Of a stretch of DNA of 64,000 bases, positions 1 to 8,364 are shown piece after piece. The stretch's first letter is position 1; every line of letters begins with the position of its first letter. The notes under the pieces were generated by a model. The model saw only the letters and a program-made list of their open reading frames with translations, searched no databases and was not told where the DNA came from. The position numbers and the translations under genes were made by a program. Source of the DNA: Salegentibacter sp. 24 (GTDB taxonomy: Bacteria; Bacteroidota; Bacteroidia; Flavobacteriales; Flavobacteriaceae); assembly GCF_004362395.1 (NCBI RefSeq), contig NZ_SNWE01000013.1, positions 1 through 64,000 on the forward strand, read 5' to 3'.

Positions 1-1082
1 TTTTCGATTACCAGGGAAACTTCTTTGGAAGCGGATAGGTAATTGCCAGTCTCTTCTGAAGAAATCGTAACAGGATAAGTTCCTGCATCGGTATATCCTT
101 GTGTAGGAGCGTAGGCCAATTCAGTTTCTGAGTGGTTTAGCGTTGCTGAAACATTCTTAACAGTTCCGTCATAAGTGAAGGTCTGCGTAGCATCTGCAGT
201 AATTATAGCTTCAGCTTTTTTGATCACAAGATCGGCGGTCAGTACCTTATCATTATAATTTTCCTGACTAACAGTTGCTGTTACCTTATAAGTTCCTGCA
301 TTAGTTTGTCCATTATTGGCATACTTAACTGTTGCACCCTCTGGAAGAGCACTTACCGAAATAGATTTGGAATTGCCATCGTAAGTAAAGGCTTTATTCT
401 CAAAAGTCACTCCTGTAATCTCTGCATTTTCAATTACCAGCGACACTTCTTTTGAAGCTGATAAATAATTGTCAGTTTCTGCCGAAGCCACAACTACAGG
501 ATAAGTTCCAGCATCGGTATAGCCTTGTGAAGGAGCGTAAGCCAATTCAGTTTCTGAGTGGTTTAGCGTTGCTGTTATATTCTTAAAAGTTCCATCATAA
601 GTGAAGGTCTGCGTAGCATCTGCAGTAATTATAGCTTCAGCTTTTTTGATCACAAGATCGGCAGTCAATACCTTATCATTATAATTTTCCTGACTAACAG
701 TTGCTGTTACCTTATAAGTTCCTGCATTAATTTGTCCATTATTGGCATACTTAACTGTTGCACCCTTTGGAATAGCACTTACCGAAATAGATTTGGAATC
801 GCCATCATAGGTAAAGGCTTTATTCTCAAAAGTCACTCCTGCGATCTCCGCATTATCGATTACCAGGGAAACTTCTTTTGTAGCTGATAAATAATTGTCA
901 GTCTCTTCGGCTAAAATCGTAACAGGATAAGTTCCTGCATCGGTATAGCCTTGTGTAGGAGAATAGGCCAATTCAGTTTCAGTATGATTTAGCATTGCTG
1001 CAGCATTCTTAATGGTCCCATCAAAAGTAAAGGTCTGAACGGCATCTGCAGTGATGATGGCCTGAGCTTTGTTAATAGTGAA
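1..1082 (-). repeat. Tandem 426-bp coding repeat (MBG/YDG domains)
   Basis: The sequence CGATTACCAG or its one-base variant recurs at 5, 431 and 857, an exact period of 426 bp (142 codons). The first two units are nearly identical over their whole length. The third is more diverged and runs into non-repeated MBG_2-like sequence near 1080. Each 142-residue unit holds two consecutive MBG-type beta-sandwich modules. The array continues past the window start. Confidence 0.9.
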
Positions 1083-4000
1083 ATCTGCCGTTTCATAAAT
1101 AAGACTATAATTGCTGTCTAATGAAAGAGTTCCTTGTTCAATAACATAGACACCTGCCTTTTCTCCGGTCTCACGGTTCAATTCCCCCGTAAAAGTATCA
1201 TCACCTACTAAAGCCCCGGCGGTAATTTGGTAAAAAAGTTTCGGATCTTCAGCTCCATAAATTTTAGATTTTGCCTCTGCCGAAACAGTGACAGTTGCTT
1301 TACTTACAGTTAAAGTTTGTTTCACAGGGGGAGCCGCTAGATGTTGGTCATTTCCAACCTGAGAGGCCGTTATTTCCGTTGTTCCGGCTTTTAATATAAT
1401 AGCCTGATTTCCCGAAATTGATACGATATCGGGATCCTGGGCAGTATATATAACAGTTAACTCCTTATCGGTTTTTTCATCTCCCAAAATAAAGGCAGGA
1501 TCTCCGTAGGTTTTCACCGAAATTTCAGGGAAGTTAATAAACTGATCCTGCTTAGTTGTAATGAACGTCCATATATTGCTGCTTGCCTCTATTGCCTCAA
1601 TATTGTTGTTATGATCATCCCTAACAAAACCGTTACTAATTCCCACAGAAAGTGTAGTGTTTGCAGGGAGGTTTTCAGTAATTTCAAACGATAAAGTCAA
1701 CTTGTCTTCAGAAAGATTGAATTTCTCCCGGTCTTCCCAAACTGAAAGATCATAGGTTTGCACCACTCCATTAGCATCTTCCAAAGTCAGGATTCCACTT
1801 GAGTTAAGCTCTACCGCTTCGTCAAAAGTGACTGATAAAGTGGGTTGCAGAGCAACCTCTGTAGTTTGATGGGCAGGAGAAAAATTCTTAACAACCGGTG
1901 CGGTTTCATCTACCGGGGGTGTGGTTGTAATACTTGTATTTCTGTACAATATAGAAATGGGACCATCGCTAGCTCTACCAGTAATAAGCACATCCTGATC
2001 GTTATCTCCATCAATATCGGAAAAAGCTACGGAACCACTTTCGACCCCTCGGAAAGGCATGTTGAAGATTTCCGTAAATCCACCGGTGCCATCATTTACG
2101 TAAAGCTTAGCAATCTGGTTATAATTCATATCATAACCAGTGATCATCACATCCTGGAAACCATCTCCATCTACATCAGCAAAATCGATGGAACTATTTT
2201 GCACTCCTGCTAAAGAGGTTCCTGATAATTCGGAATAATTGCCGGAGCCATCATTTTTATAAAGTTTGGCGATAGTCGTTCTATCAGAATAACTATAGCC
2301 CGTGATCATCACATCCTGGTCGCCATCCAAATCTACATCAGCAAATGCAATGGAACCTTGAGACACGCCTAAGAACGGAGTTTCTGTTATTTCTGAATAC
2401 TTACCAGAACCGTCATTTTTATAAAGTTTGGCGATATAATTGGAATACTGGCTACTCCTACCAGTTATTAAAACATCCTGGTCCCCATCCCCGTCTACAT
2501 CGGCAAAAGCGATGGAACTTTGTTGCACTCCTGTAAAAGGAGTTCCCGTAATTTCTGAAAAATTTCCGGAACCATCGTTCTTATAAAGTTTGGCACTAAC
2601 ATTCAAGGAAGAGTTACCCCACCTGCCTGTAATCAACACATCCGGATCACCATCTGCATCTACATCGCCAAAAGCGATGGAACCATTTTGTACGCCTGCT
2701 AAAGAAGTTCCTGTTGATTCTGAATAACTACCGGAGCCGTCATTTTTATAAAGTTTAGCAATGCCGTTATATGTATTATCCGCCCCAGTGATCAATACAT
2801 CCTGGTCGTCATCCTTATCTACATCAGCAAATGCAATAGCCCCATTTTGCACTCCCATAAATGGAGTTCCCGTTATTTTCGAAAAGTTGCCGGAGCCGTC
2901 ATTTTTATAAAGTTTAGCAATACCGTTATATGTATTATCGTGCCCGGTGATCAATACATCCTGGTCGCCATTTCCATCTATATCGGCAAAAGCTATAGAA
3001 CTATTCTGCACACCTGTAAAAAACATACCTGTGGGTTCTACATAATTACCGGCACCAATATTTACATATAGCTTAACAACAGGATTATAAGAGTTACCCG
3101 CACCCGTAATTATTACATCCTGATCATTATCCCCATCTATATCTGCAAAACCTATAGAACTATATTGCACTCCTGCAAAGGAATTATTAATATCTTCAGT
3201 ATAATTACCGTAGCCATCATTTTTATAAAGTTTAGAAAGGCTGTTATATGTATTATCGAGCCCAGTGATCAATACATCCTGGTCGCCATCTCCATCTCCA
3301 TCTGCAAAAGCCACTGAACCGTATTCTACTCCTTCGAAAGCAGTATTCGGAACTTCTGTATAATTACCGGCTCCATTATTGCTGTAAAGTTTGGCGATGC
3401 GGGTGTTGGAGTTATCCCTACCCGAAATAAAAACATCATTACTACCGTCCCCGTTTATATCGGCAAAAGTAACAGAACTATTTCGCACTCCCGGGAAAGG
3501 TGTATCTGTAGATTCTGTAAAATTTCCGAAACCGTTATTTATATATAGTGTTGTAATTCCACCTATAGTGGATTGTCCTGTGATCAACAAATCCTTATCA
3601 TTATCTCCATCAACATCAGCAAAAGCTATGGAACCGTACTGTACTCCTTCAAAAATATTATTGCTGTCTTGCGTATAATGTCCATTGCCATCATTCAAAT
3701 ATAGAATAGCACTAGGGACTCCCTCCCAGGTGCTACCAGCAAATCCTGTTATCAACACATCCTGATCTCCATCGGTATCTACATCAGCAAAAGCAAGTGA
3801 ACTATTTTGTACCCCTACAAAAGGAGTGTCTAAGAATTCTGTATAATTACCCAAACCATCATTTAGATAAAGATAGGCTTGAGGTTCCGCCATTTCAGGC
3901 ATCCCCATCATACCAGAAGACCCGCCGGTTATTAACACATCCTGGTCTCCATCTCCATCTACATCGGCAAAAGCTACGGAACCATTCTGCACTCCCTTAA

Positions 4001-4307
4001 AAGGGGCTCCAGCAACTTCCTTGTACAATCCAAATCCATCATTGAGATAGAGTATAGCGCTTGCTCCTTCTCCTTCTATCGTACCTCCGTTCATACCAGA
4101 ACCTCCGGCTATTAACACATCCTGGTCACCATCTCCGTCTACATCGGCAAAAGCTATGGAACTATTTTGAACCCCTTCAAAGGAAGGAATAATTTGTGGG
4201 GCGGGAGGAGGAGGCATTACCTGTTCAAAAGTTTGCGCAAAAGCGATTTCACTTCCCAGACATAAAATAACTAAAATTAGAATTTTTGAAATGTAATTTT
4301 GTTTCAT
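1..4307 (-). CDS. Giant secreted FG-GAP/VCBS and MBG-repeat surface protein (C-terminus outside window)
   Basis: The frame is open from an ATG at 4307 to the window edge, about 1,435 codons, with no stop seen. It begins with a signal peptide (MKQNYISKILILVILCLG, cleavage near AFA-Q). Fourteen FG-GAP/VCBS-type units follow, each with an acidic DVDGDGDQDVLITG-like loop that resembles calcium-binding loops of beta-propellers. Next come a SbsA/Big_5-type Ig-like domain (ETAPVVKNFSPAH...TVTFDEAV region, about 1740-1900), a MBG_2-like stretch (KIYGAEDPKLFY, about 1200-1290) and near-identical MBG/YDG repeats (TADATQTFTYDGT). It is probably exported and cell-surface attached or released. A type IX secretion C-terminal signal would be expected but lies outside the window. 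Likely role is adhesion or glycan/protein binding (inference); no catalytic domain is visible. Confidence 0.88.
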   Translation of the reverse strand, partial: MKQNYISKILILVILCLGSEIAFAQTFEQVMPPPPAPQIIPSFEGVQNSSIAFADVDGDGDQDVLIAGGSGMNGGTIEGEGASAILYLNDGFGLYKEVAGAPFKGVQNGSVAFADVDGDGDQDVLITGGSSGMMGMPEMAEPQAYLYLNDGLGNYTEFLDTPFVGVQNSSLAFADVDTDGDQDVLITGFAGSTWEGVPSAILYLNDGNGHYTQDSNNIFEGVQYGSIAFADVDGDNDKDLLITGQSTIGGITTLYINNGFGNFTESTDTPFPGVRNSSVTFADINGDGSNDVFISGRDNSNTRIAKLYSNNGAGNYTEVPNTAFEGVEYGSVAFADGDGDGDQDVLITGLDNTYNSLSKLYKNDGYGNYTEDINNSFAGVQYSSIGFADIDGDNDQDVIITGAGNSYNPVVKLYVNIGAGNYVEPTGMFFTGVQNSSIAFADIDGNGDQDVLITGHDNTYNGIAKLYKNDGSGNFSKITGTPFMGVQNGAIAFADVDKDDDQDVLITGADNTYNGIAKLYKNDGSGSYSESTGTSLAGVQNGSIAFGDVDADGDPDVLITGRWGNSSLNVSAKLYKNDGSGNFSEITGTPFTGVQQSSIAFADVDGDGDQDVLITGRSSQYSNYIAKLYKNDGSGKYSEITETPFLGVSQGSIAFADVDLDGDQDVMITGYSYSDRTTIAKLYKNDGSGNYSELSGTSLAGVQNSSIDFADVDGDGFQDVMITGYDMNYNQIAKLYVNDGTGGFTEIFNMPFRGVESGSVAFSDIDGDNDQDVLITGRASDGPISILYRNTSITTTPPVDETAPVVKNFSPAHQTTEVALQPTLSVTFDEAVELNSSGILTLEDANGVVQTYDLSVWEDREKFNLSEDKLTLSFEITENLPANTTLSVGISNGFVRDDHNNNIEAIEASSNIWTFITTKQDQFINFPEISVKTYGDPAFILGDEKTDKELTVIYTAQDPDIVSISGNQAIILKAGTTEITASQVGNDQHLAAPPVKQTLTVSKATVTVSAEAKSKIYGAEDPKLFYQITAGALVGDDTFTGELNRETGEKAGVYVIEQGTLSLDSNYSLIYETADFTINKAQAIITADAVQTFTFDGTIKNAAAMLNHTETELAYSPTQGYTDAGTYPVTILAEETDNYLSATKEVSLVIDNAEIAGVTFENKAFTYDGDSKSISVSAIPKGATVKYANNGQINAGTYKVTATVSQENYNDKVLTADLVIKKAEAIITADATQTFTYDGTFKNITATLNHSETELAYAPSQGYTDAGTYPVVVASAETDNYLSASKEVSLVIENAEITGVTFENKAFTYDGNSKSISVSALPEGATVKYANNGQTNAGTYKVTATVSQENYNDKVLTADLVIKKAEAIITADATQTFTYDGTVKNVSATLNHSETELAYAPTQGYTDAGTYPVTISSEETGNYLSASKEVSLVIE
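1975..4180 (-). repeat. Fourteen degenerate FG-GAP/VCBS coding repeats
   Basis: On the plus strand the recurring core reads roughly ACATCCTGGTCNCCATCTCC. It appears near 1990, 2150, 2308, 2470, 2638, 2805, 2958, 3118, 3276, 3433, 3591, 3759, 3939 and 4119. Spacing is about 155-180 bp, or 52-60 residues per unit. Translated on the minus strand the core is the D-x-D-G-D-G-D-x-D loop followed by a short hydrophobic strand. Two seven-bladed propellers would fit fourteen units (inference). Confidence 0.85.
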
Positions 4308-4818
4308 GTAAAAATAGATTTGTTACGCATAAGGATATCTCTGAATGTTCTCTCTAGCTAGGGGAGAGAAAAAAACTGTTAAATGAAAAACAAAAAAACG
4401 TTAAAAGAATTAAAAAACAGGACGAAATGCAAGTGAGATGGTGTTCAAATTCGATTTGGATACGTACATAACAGATTAAATTTCAAACAGTAAGAAATTA
4501 TTCCGGCCCTTAAGTAGTTTTAGAGGATATTTGAATGTACAAATCGTATTTATTTGAAGCTTTCATTCATTTTTTCAAGCTAAACCTTCAATCGATTATT
4601 TTTCAGGTAGCTTTCTTAAATTAGTTTATTTGCCAGATCCATACCTAGGTAATTCTGATGGATAGAAACTCATAGTAATGACTATCCACTAGGTGCTAGA
4701 ATCAGATTTAGATCTTTTGCACAGAGCGAATTGCAAAGGGATACCTGCTAACTACTCACGAATTTCACCTCTATTATTTTTTATTTTACCCTCCCTTTAC
4801 AACCTCAAAAAGTGTTAC
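4308..4818. other. Intergenic region between giant surface gene and membrane-protein gene
   Basis: About 510 bp without a convincing gene. The part nearest the giant gene (4308-4465) is its leader and contains the palindromic module described separately. A degenerate similar palindrome (CAAATCGTATTTATTTG) is seen near 4540. The rest (about 4560-4818) is AT-rich with no RNA gene, repeat or clear terminator that I can recognise. Confidence 0.5.
4444..4465 (-). promoter_or_regulatory. Palindromic operator-like site upstream of the giant surface gene
   Basis: The site contains CAAAT-N3-ATTTG flanked by ACGTATC on the minus-strand 5' side. It matches 19 of 22 positions of the site at 5472-5493. 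It lies about 137 bp upstream of the ATG at 4307. The next 42 bp downstream are also alignable without gaps to the second site, and a conserved CTTTTA stretch follows. Repeated palindrome plus fixed spacing suggests a transcription-factor site. The cognate regulator is unknown; the adjacent AraC protein is a candidate. Confidence 0.5.
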
Positions 4819-5340
4819 CTACGAGATTTTACTGTCAGTAATTAATAATTTCAGGATTTCGAGCTCCTTTCTCAGCTGTACCCTAATTAAAACGGCAAGT
4901 CCAAAGAAAACAGCCCACGACAAATAAATGATGCATACATAGAATTTTCCCAAGCGCTCCTTTTCGATAAAAGAGAGCAGCATCGTAAAACCGTAGCTAT
5001 ATACGGCCAACCACAAGGGAGTCACTATAAAATGCATATATTTTCTAGTCCTATAGTAAGTCTTTAATTGGGACTTAAAATCCATTAAAGATTGATCTCT
5101 AGAATAATTTTTCTTTTTTACAATGGCATACTCCAACACAAGAAGCATCACCAAAGCGCTCGCCATAATTCCCAGTCCTCTATAGGTTTTACTACCAAAA
5201 AAGACGGAAATGTAGAAGAAAAAAAGTACAAGTATTAGTATAGCAATCCCAAATATAATAAGGTTAAACAACTTATTATTTAGAATTTTCTCTAACGAGC
5301 TTAATACCTCCTGAAAGCTTATTTTTTTGTCACTATTCAT
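4819..5340 (-). CDS. Small predicted membrane protein, unknown function
   Basis: I place the start at the ATG at 5340 (MNSDKKISFQEVL), giving 173 residues. The longer frame to 5382 would need a TTG codon. The protein has about four hydrophobic segments: LFNLIIFGIAILILVLFFFY, GLGIMASALVMLLVLEYAI, a segment in the YMHFIVTPLWLAVYSYGF stretch and VCIIYLSWAVFFGLAVLI. A charged central loop separates pairs two and three, and the C-terminus is cytosol-like. I recognise no family or catalytic motif. The upstream palindromic module is about 132 bp from this ATG, almost the same distance as in front of the giant surface gene. This supports both the start choice and a shared regulator. Confidence 0.65.
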   Translation of the reverse strand: MNSDKKISFQEVLSSLEKILNNKLFNLIIFGIAILILVLFFFYISVFFGSKTYRGLGIMASALVMLLVLEYAIVKKKNYSRDQSLMDFKSQLKTYYRTRKYMHFIVTPLWLAVYSYGFTMLLSFIEKERLGKFYVCIIYLSWAVFFGLAVLIRVQLRKELEILKLLITDSKIS

Positions 5341-5471
5341 CCCTGCCGAATACTTATCTTTGAGCTCTAATCCAATGACCAAAGGCTCCTGGTGGTCTCA
5401 TATAAAATCCAATAATTACAAAACAAAGCTAAAAGGATTAAAACCAGGGGTAAAATATAGGCGTAAGCGTA

Positions 5472-5493
5472 TTCAAATTGTATTTGGACACGT
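5472..5493 (-). promoter_or_regulatory. Second copy of the palindromic operator-like site
   Basis: CAAAT-N3-ATTTG with the same flanks as the site at 4444-4465 (19 of 22 identical). The alignment extends about 42 bp downstream without a gap, to a shared TTTTAATNCTTTTA stretch. It sits between the AraC-type regulator gene (5554-6717) and the membrane-protein gene it probably controls. Confidence 0.5.
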
Positions 5494-5553
5494 TCTTAGC
5501 ACCCTAAATTGTAATAAGGTCAGAAAAAAATAATTTTTTGGTAATAACAGAAA

Positions 5554-6717
5554 TTATTTGCATTCCAGTGCATATTTACTGGGACTTACATCCATTGCAT
5601 TTTTAAATGCTTTACTAAAAGAGGTTCTGCTGGCAAATCCGCAATCCCCTGCTAAAGCTTCAATAGTATTATTTCGCAGGTAACCTTTTTCAATAAGTTT
5701 CTTGGCATGGTCCATTCTTAAAGAGTTTTTATAGTCTGCAAAACTCATTTCATAATATTTTTTAAGAAAATAGGAAATATGATGAGACGGCATATTCAGT
5801 GCCCGGGCACATTGGGTAAGATTGAAACTTTGGTTTAGATAGGATTTAGTTTCTTTTAGACCCTCTAACTTTGATTTAACCTCCTGCTCATTCAGGCCGA
5901 ATTTGAGGTCATCGGTTTGATCTTGTTTTTTAATATCAAGAATAGGTTTTTCCTGGTGTTGGGGGTAGCCATACAGAATACTTGGAAAATAAATGGGAAT
6001 GATCCCAATAAGAAATAGAGCTATATAAAGAAAGAAAGTTATAATTCCCCCATTTTCTCCAATTACTAGTAAGTTGTGAAACAAGTTTTCTTCGAAGATT
6101 TTTTCTAATGCATAAAGAATAGCCAGGACTGCCATAATTATTAGAATGCTCCAAAATGTAACTAGCCATTTGTCAAGAATAGATTTTAGTTCATCATCCT
6201 TACCTTTTTTTATAAACGACCTTATTTGGGGCACTAACACCACTAAAACTCCTAACTGCCATAGGTGCCTCATAAGTAAGTGTTGGTCCAAATTCAAAAG
6301 TAAATAATGGACTCCCAGTCTTTTCTCAGGAGCCGATATTGTTGTAGATATAATATTATTATATAGACTCTCGGGTTGGAGATAAACATAAGCAACATCA
6401 ATTAAGCCTAAAAGAAAGGGTAAAAATAGAATCAATTCCCCACTATTCCATTTGAGCTCATCGGTGATAATAACTTTGAAATAATAATAAATCGGAATAA
6501 ATATTAAATGATACGGGAGCAATGGCCAAAGGAAAAACCACTTAAAATGCTCTAAAAAGCCGCCATCTATTATATAAGCCTGCAAGGCATAAACCGATAA
6601 TAAAAAATAAAAACTACCTAAAATGCGAGTGGCAATAGTATTAGTAGATTCTTTAAAAAATAATGTTGTGGATAAAACAAAGCCGAATATGGCCGCTATA
6701 AGTAGAATTATAATCAT
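5554..6717 (-). CDS. AraC-family transcriptional regulator with membrane N-terminal domain
   Basis: The product is 387 residues. The first ~250 residues hold about seven hydrophobic segments (for example IIILLIAAIFGFVLSTTLF, ITFFLYIALFLIGIIPIYF). The last ~100 residues are an AraC-type double helix-turn-helix: NMPSHHISYFLKKYYEMSFADY, then IEALAGDCGFASRTSFSKAF and SPSKYALECK. Such proteins are thought to sense a signal at the membrane and bind DNA from there; in Bacteroidota they are usually poorly characterised. It sits immediately upstream, in the same orientation, of the small membrane protein and the giant surface protein, whose leaders share a palindrome. Regulation of those genes is inference. 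Confidence 0.85.
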   Translation of the reverse strand: MIIILLIAAIFGFVLSTTLFFKESTNTIATRILGSFYFLLSVYALQAYIIDGGFLEHFKWFFLWPLLPYHLIFIPIYYYFKVIITDELKWNSGELILFLPFLLGLIDVAYVYLQPESLYNNIISTTISAPEKRLGVHYLLLNLDQHLLMRHLWQLGVLVVLVPQIRSFIKKGKDDELKSILDKWLVTFWSILIIMAVLAILYALEKIFEENLFHNLLVIGENGGIITFFLYIALFLIGIIPIYFPSILYGYPQHQEKPILDIKKQDQTDDLKFGLNEQEVKSKLEGLKETKSYLNQSFNLTQCARALNMPSHHISYFLKKYYEMSFADYKNSLRMDHAKKLIEKGYLRNNTIEALAGDCGFASRTSFSKAFKNAMDVSPSKYALECK

Positions 6718-7141
6718 AATAATTAAAAAATCATCATTTGCTTAGGAGAAATGGCATCCAATAAACGGATGCACCCCTATTGATAAAGGGCACATTTGGA
6801 ATAGCTTTACATTATTTATCTAATTTATGAAAATATTAACAACAAATATAGAATTTTAAACTACAAAAATCTATGGTGATATGGTATTTAAGAATTTCGT
6901 AGGCTTTCCTCTTATTTCTGTAAAGGTTGATAGGATTTGCTGTCCCCCACCTCTTTACTTACAGCGCGAAGAATCCCTTTTGGTTTAACAATACACGGGA
7001 TGGCATTCCATATTGTTATTAATTTTATACTCAATATCTCATGAAATATTTTACTATCCAAAGCCAGGCGAAAACATTTATCGCCCAGTGAGTAGGTCCG
7101 TTACACACATTAAAGCGGCTGTTTAAAGAGCATTAAATTTA
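6718..7141. other. Intergenic region upstream of the AraC-type regulator
   Basis: About 420 bp without a supported gene. Two small inverted repeats lie close to the regulator start: GCATCC...GGATGC (6754-6772) and CCCT...AGGG just after it. A 5-bp GGCGA/TCGCC stem lies near 7068-7085, between the birA stop and the rest. None has a T-run that would make it a clear terminator. Confidence 0.45.
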
Positions 7142-7873
7142 TTAATACCGCAATTTAATTTCTTTTAAATCGAAAGTTTTAAAAACGGAATCCTCCACTT
7201 CTATATTCAACCTTCCGGAAGTTGTGACACCCCTTATAATTCCGGTGAGATAAGTTCCGTTAGGGAACTCAAAGGTAGAAACCTGGTCCCTTCTAAACAT
7301 ACTCCTGGCATACTCCTCCAAAATAGCGGTTTCAGCCTGGTCATAAATTTGCGTCAGTTTCACTTCAAACTCATCCGTGATCCTTTTCAGCAATTCATCC
7401 AGGTTGAAATGAACTCCAGTTGAAAGCTTAAGCGAAGCGGCCTGTGGCAGGTCAGGAAACTCGGTTTGATTCACATTGAGGCCCACTCCTATTACCGAAG
7501 CCGCGATTTCATTATTTTTCAGAATGTTTTCAATGAGGATACCACCAATTTTATAGCGTGCTGACATTATGTCGTTAGGCCATTTGACCTTAAGACCAGG
7601 GATATTAAATTTTTTAAGCACATTTAATATCGCCAGAGACACCGTTGCACTCATTAAAAATTGATGGTTAAGCCCGACCCTGATCTTTGGATATAAAACA
7701 CTAAAAGTAAGGTTTTCCCCAGCATTGGAAATCCATCCAGAGCCTCGTTGTCCCCGGCCTTTGGTTTGTTCTATAGCTACCACACAAAGCGGCTCAAAAG
7801 AGGTATTCCCCCGGTAGAGTTCCCTGGCAAATTCGTTGGTAGAATTGGTGGCATTAATTTTGATTATACGCAT
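7142..7873 (-). CDS. birA: Biotin--[acetyl-CoA-carboxylase] ligase
   Basis: This ligase activates biotin with ATP and attaches it to the biotin carrier domain of acetyl-CoA carboxylase and similar enzymes. The 243-residue protein shows the ligase signature GRGQRGSGWIS near residues 39-49. KWPNDIM and KIGGILIEN, which bind biotinyl-AMP, are in the middle, and a short SH3-like C-terminal domain follows. There is no N-terminal helix-turn-helix, so it is the monofunctional class I type and not a repressor. It is divergent from rsfS, from which it is separated by about 95 bp. Confidence 0.95.
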   Translation of the reverse strand: MRIIKINATNSTNEFARELYRGNTSFEPLCVVAIEQTKGRGQRGSGWISNAGENLTFSVLYPKIRVGLNHQFLMSATVSLAILNVLKKFNIPGLKVKWPNDIMSARYKIGGILIENILKNNEIAASVIGVGLNVNQTEFPDLPQAASLKLSTGVHFNLDELLKRITDEFEVKLTQIYDQAETAILEEYARSMFRRDQVSTFEFPNGTYLTGIIRGVTTSGRLNIEVEDSVFKTFDLKEIKLRY

Positions 7874-7942
7874 ACTAATAGTAAGAAATGAAACGGGCGT
7901 TAAATGTTATGTAAACTAAGCCTATAAACAGCTAAAAAGTAA

Positions 7943-7950
7943 TAACTTTG
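7943..7950 (+). promoter_or_regulatory. Probable -7 box for rsfS-ftsH
   Basis: TAACTTTG fits the Bacteroidota -7 consensus TAnnTTTG exactly and lies 18 bp before the rsfS ATG. No convincing TTG -33 element is visible at the expected distance, so this is a moderate call. Confidence 0.45.
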
Positions 7951-7968
7951 CGAAAATAATTAATTTTA

Positions 7969-8340
7969 ATGGCAAAAAAAGAACCGAACAACGATCAACT
8001 TATTGCGCATATAATTAAAGGGATTGAAGAAGTAAAAGGAAACGACATAGATATTCTTGACCTTAGGCAAATTGAAAACACCGTATGTGACTATTTTATT
8101 ATTTGCAACGGTACCTCCAACACACAGGTAAACGCCATTGTGAATTCCATCCAAAAAACTGTAAGTAAAGCTCTTAAAGACAAACCCTGGCACGTAGAAG
8201 GCGGAGAAAATGCTGAGTGGGTATTATTAGATTATGTAAACGTAGTTGTCCACGTTTTCCAAAAGCATATTAGAGAGTTTTACGATATTGAAAGTCTTTG
8301 GGGTGATGCTAAGATCACCTCCATAGCAACCAATTATTAA
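7969..8340 (+). CDS. rsfS: Ribosome silencing factor RsfS (Iojap/DUF143)
   Basis: The 123-residue product matches the RsfS family in length and motifs: DIDILDLRQIENTVCDYFIIC early, then WHVEGGENAEWVLLDYVNVVVHVF, and a terminal FYDIESLWGDA. RsfS binds ribosomal protein uL14 and blocks subunit joining when nutrients are short. It is first in a plus-strand run with ftsH, 24 bp before the next start. This linkage to ftsH is common in Flavobacteriia. Confidence 0.95.
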   Translation: MAKKEPNNDQLIAHIIKGIEEVKGNDIDILDLRQIENTVCDYFIICNGTSNTQVNAIVNSIQKTVSKALKDKPWHVEGGENAEWVLLDYVNVVVHVFQKHIREFYDIESLWGDAKITSIATNY

Positions 8341-8364
8341 TTATTTAATTTAGAATTTCCAAGA

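Noticed and set aside
1845-4000. Several plus-strand open frames of 60-120 codons
   Set aside because: They are antisense shadows of the giant minus-strand repeat gene. Their similarity to each other follows from the repeats.
1-4200. Regular repeats resembling a CRISPR array
   Set aside because: Periods are 426 bp and about 155-180 bp, there are no short identical repeats with unique spacers, and the DNA is one open frame coding for repeat domains.
4540-4556. Third palindromic site CAAATCGTATTTATTTG
   Set aside because: It lacks the conserved flanks and the aligned 42-bp downstream part of the other two sites, so I treat it as a chance or degenerate copy.
5327-5533. Plus-strand frame of 68 codons over the start of the membrane-protein gene
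   Set aside because: It covers the palindromic regulatory module and the 5' end of a minus-strand gene, and the product has no recognisable features.
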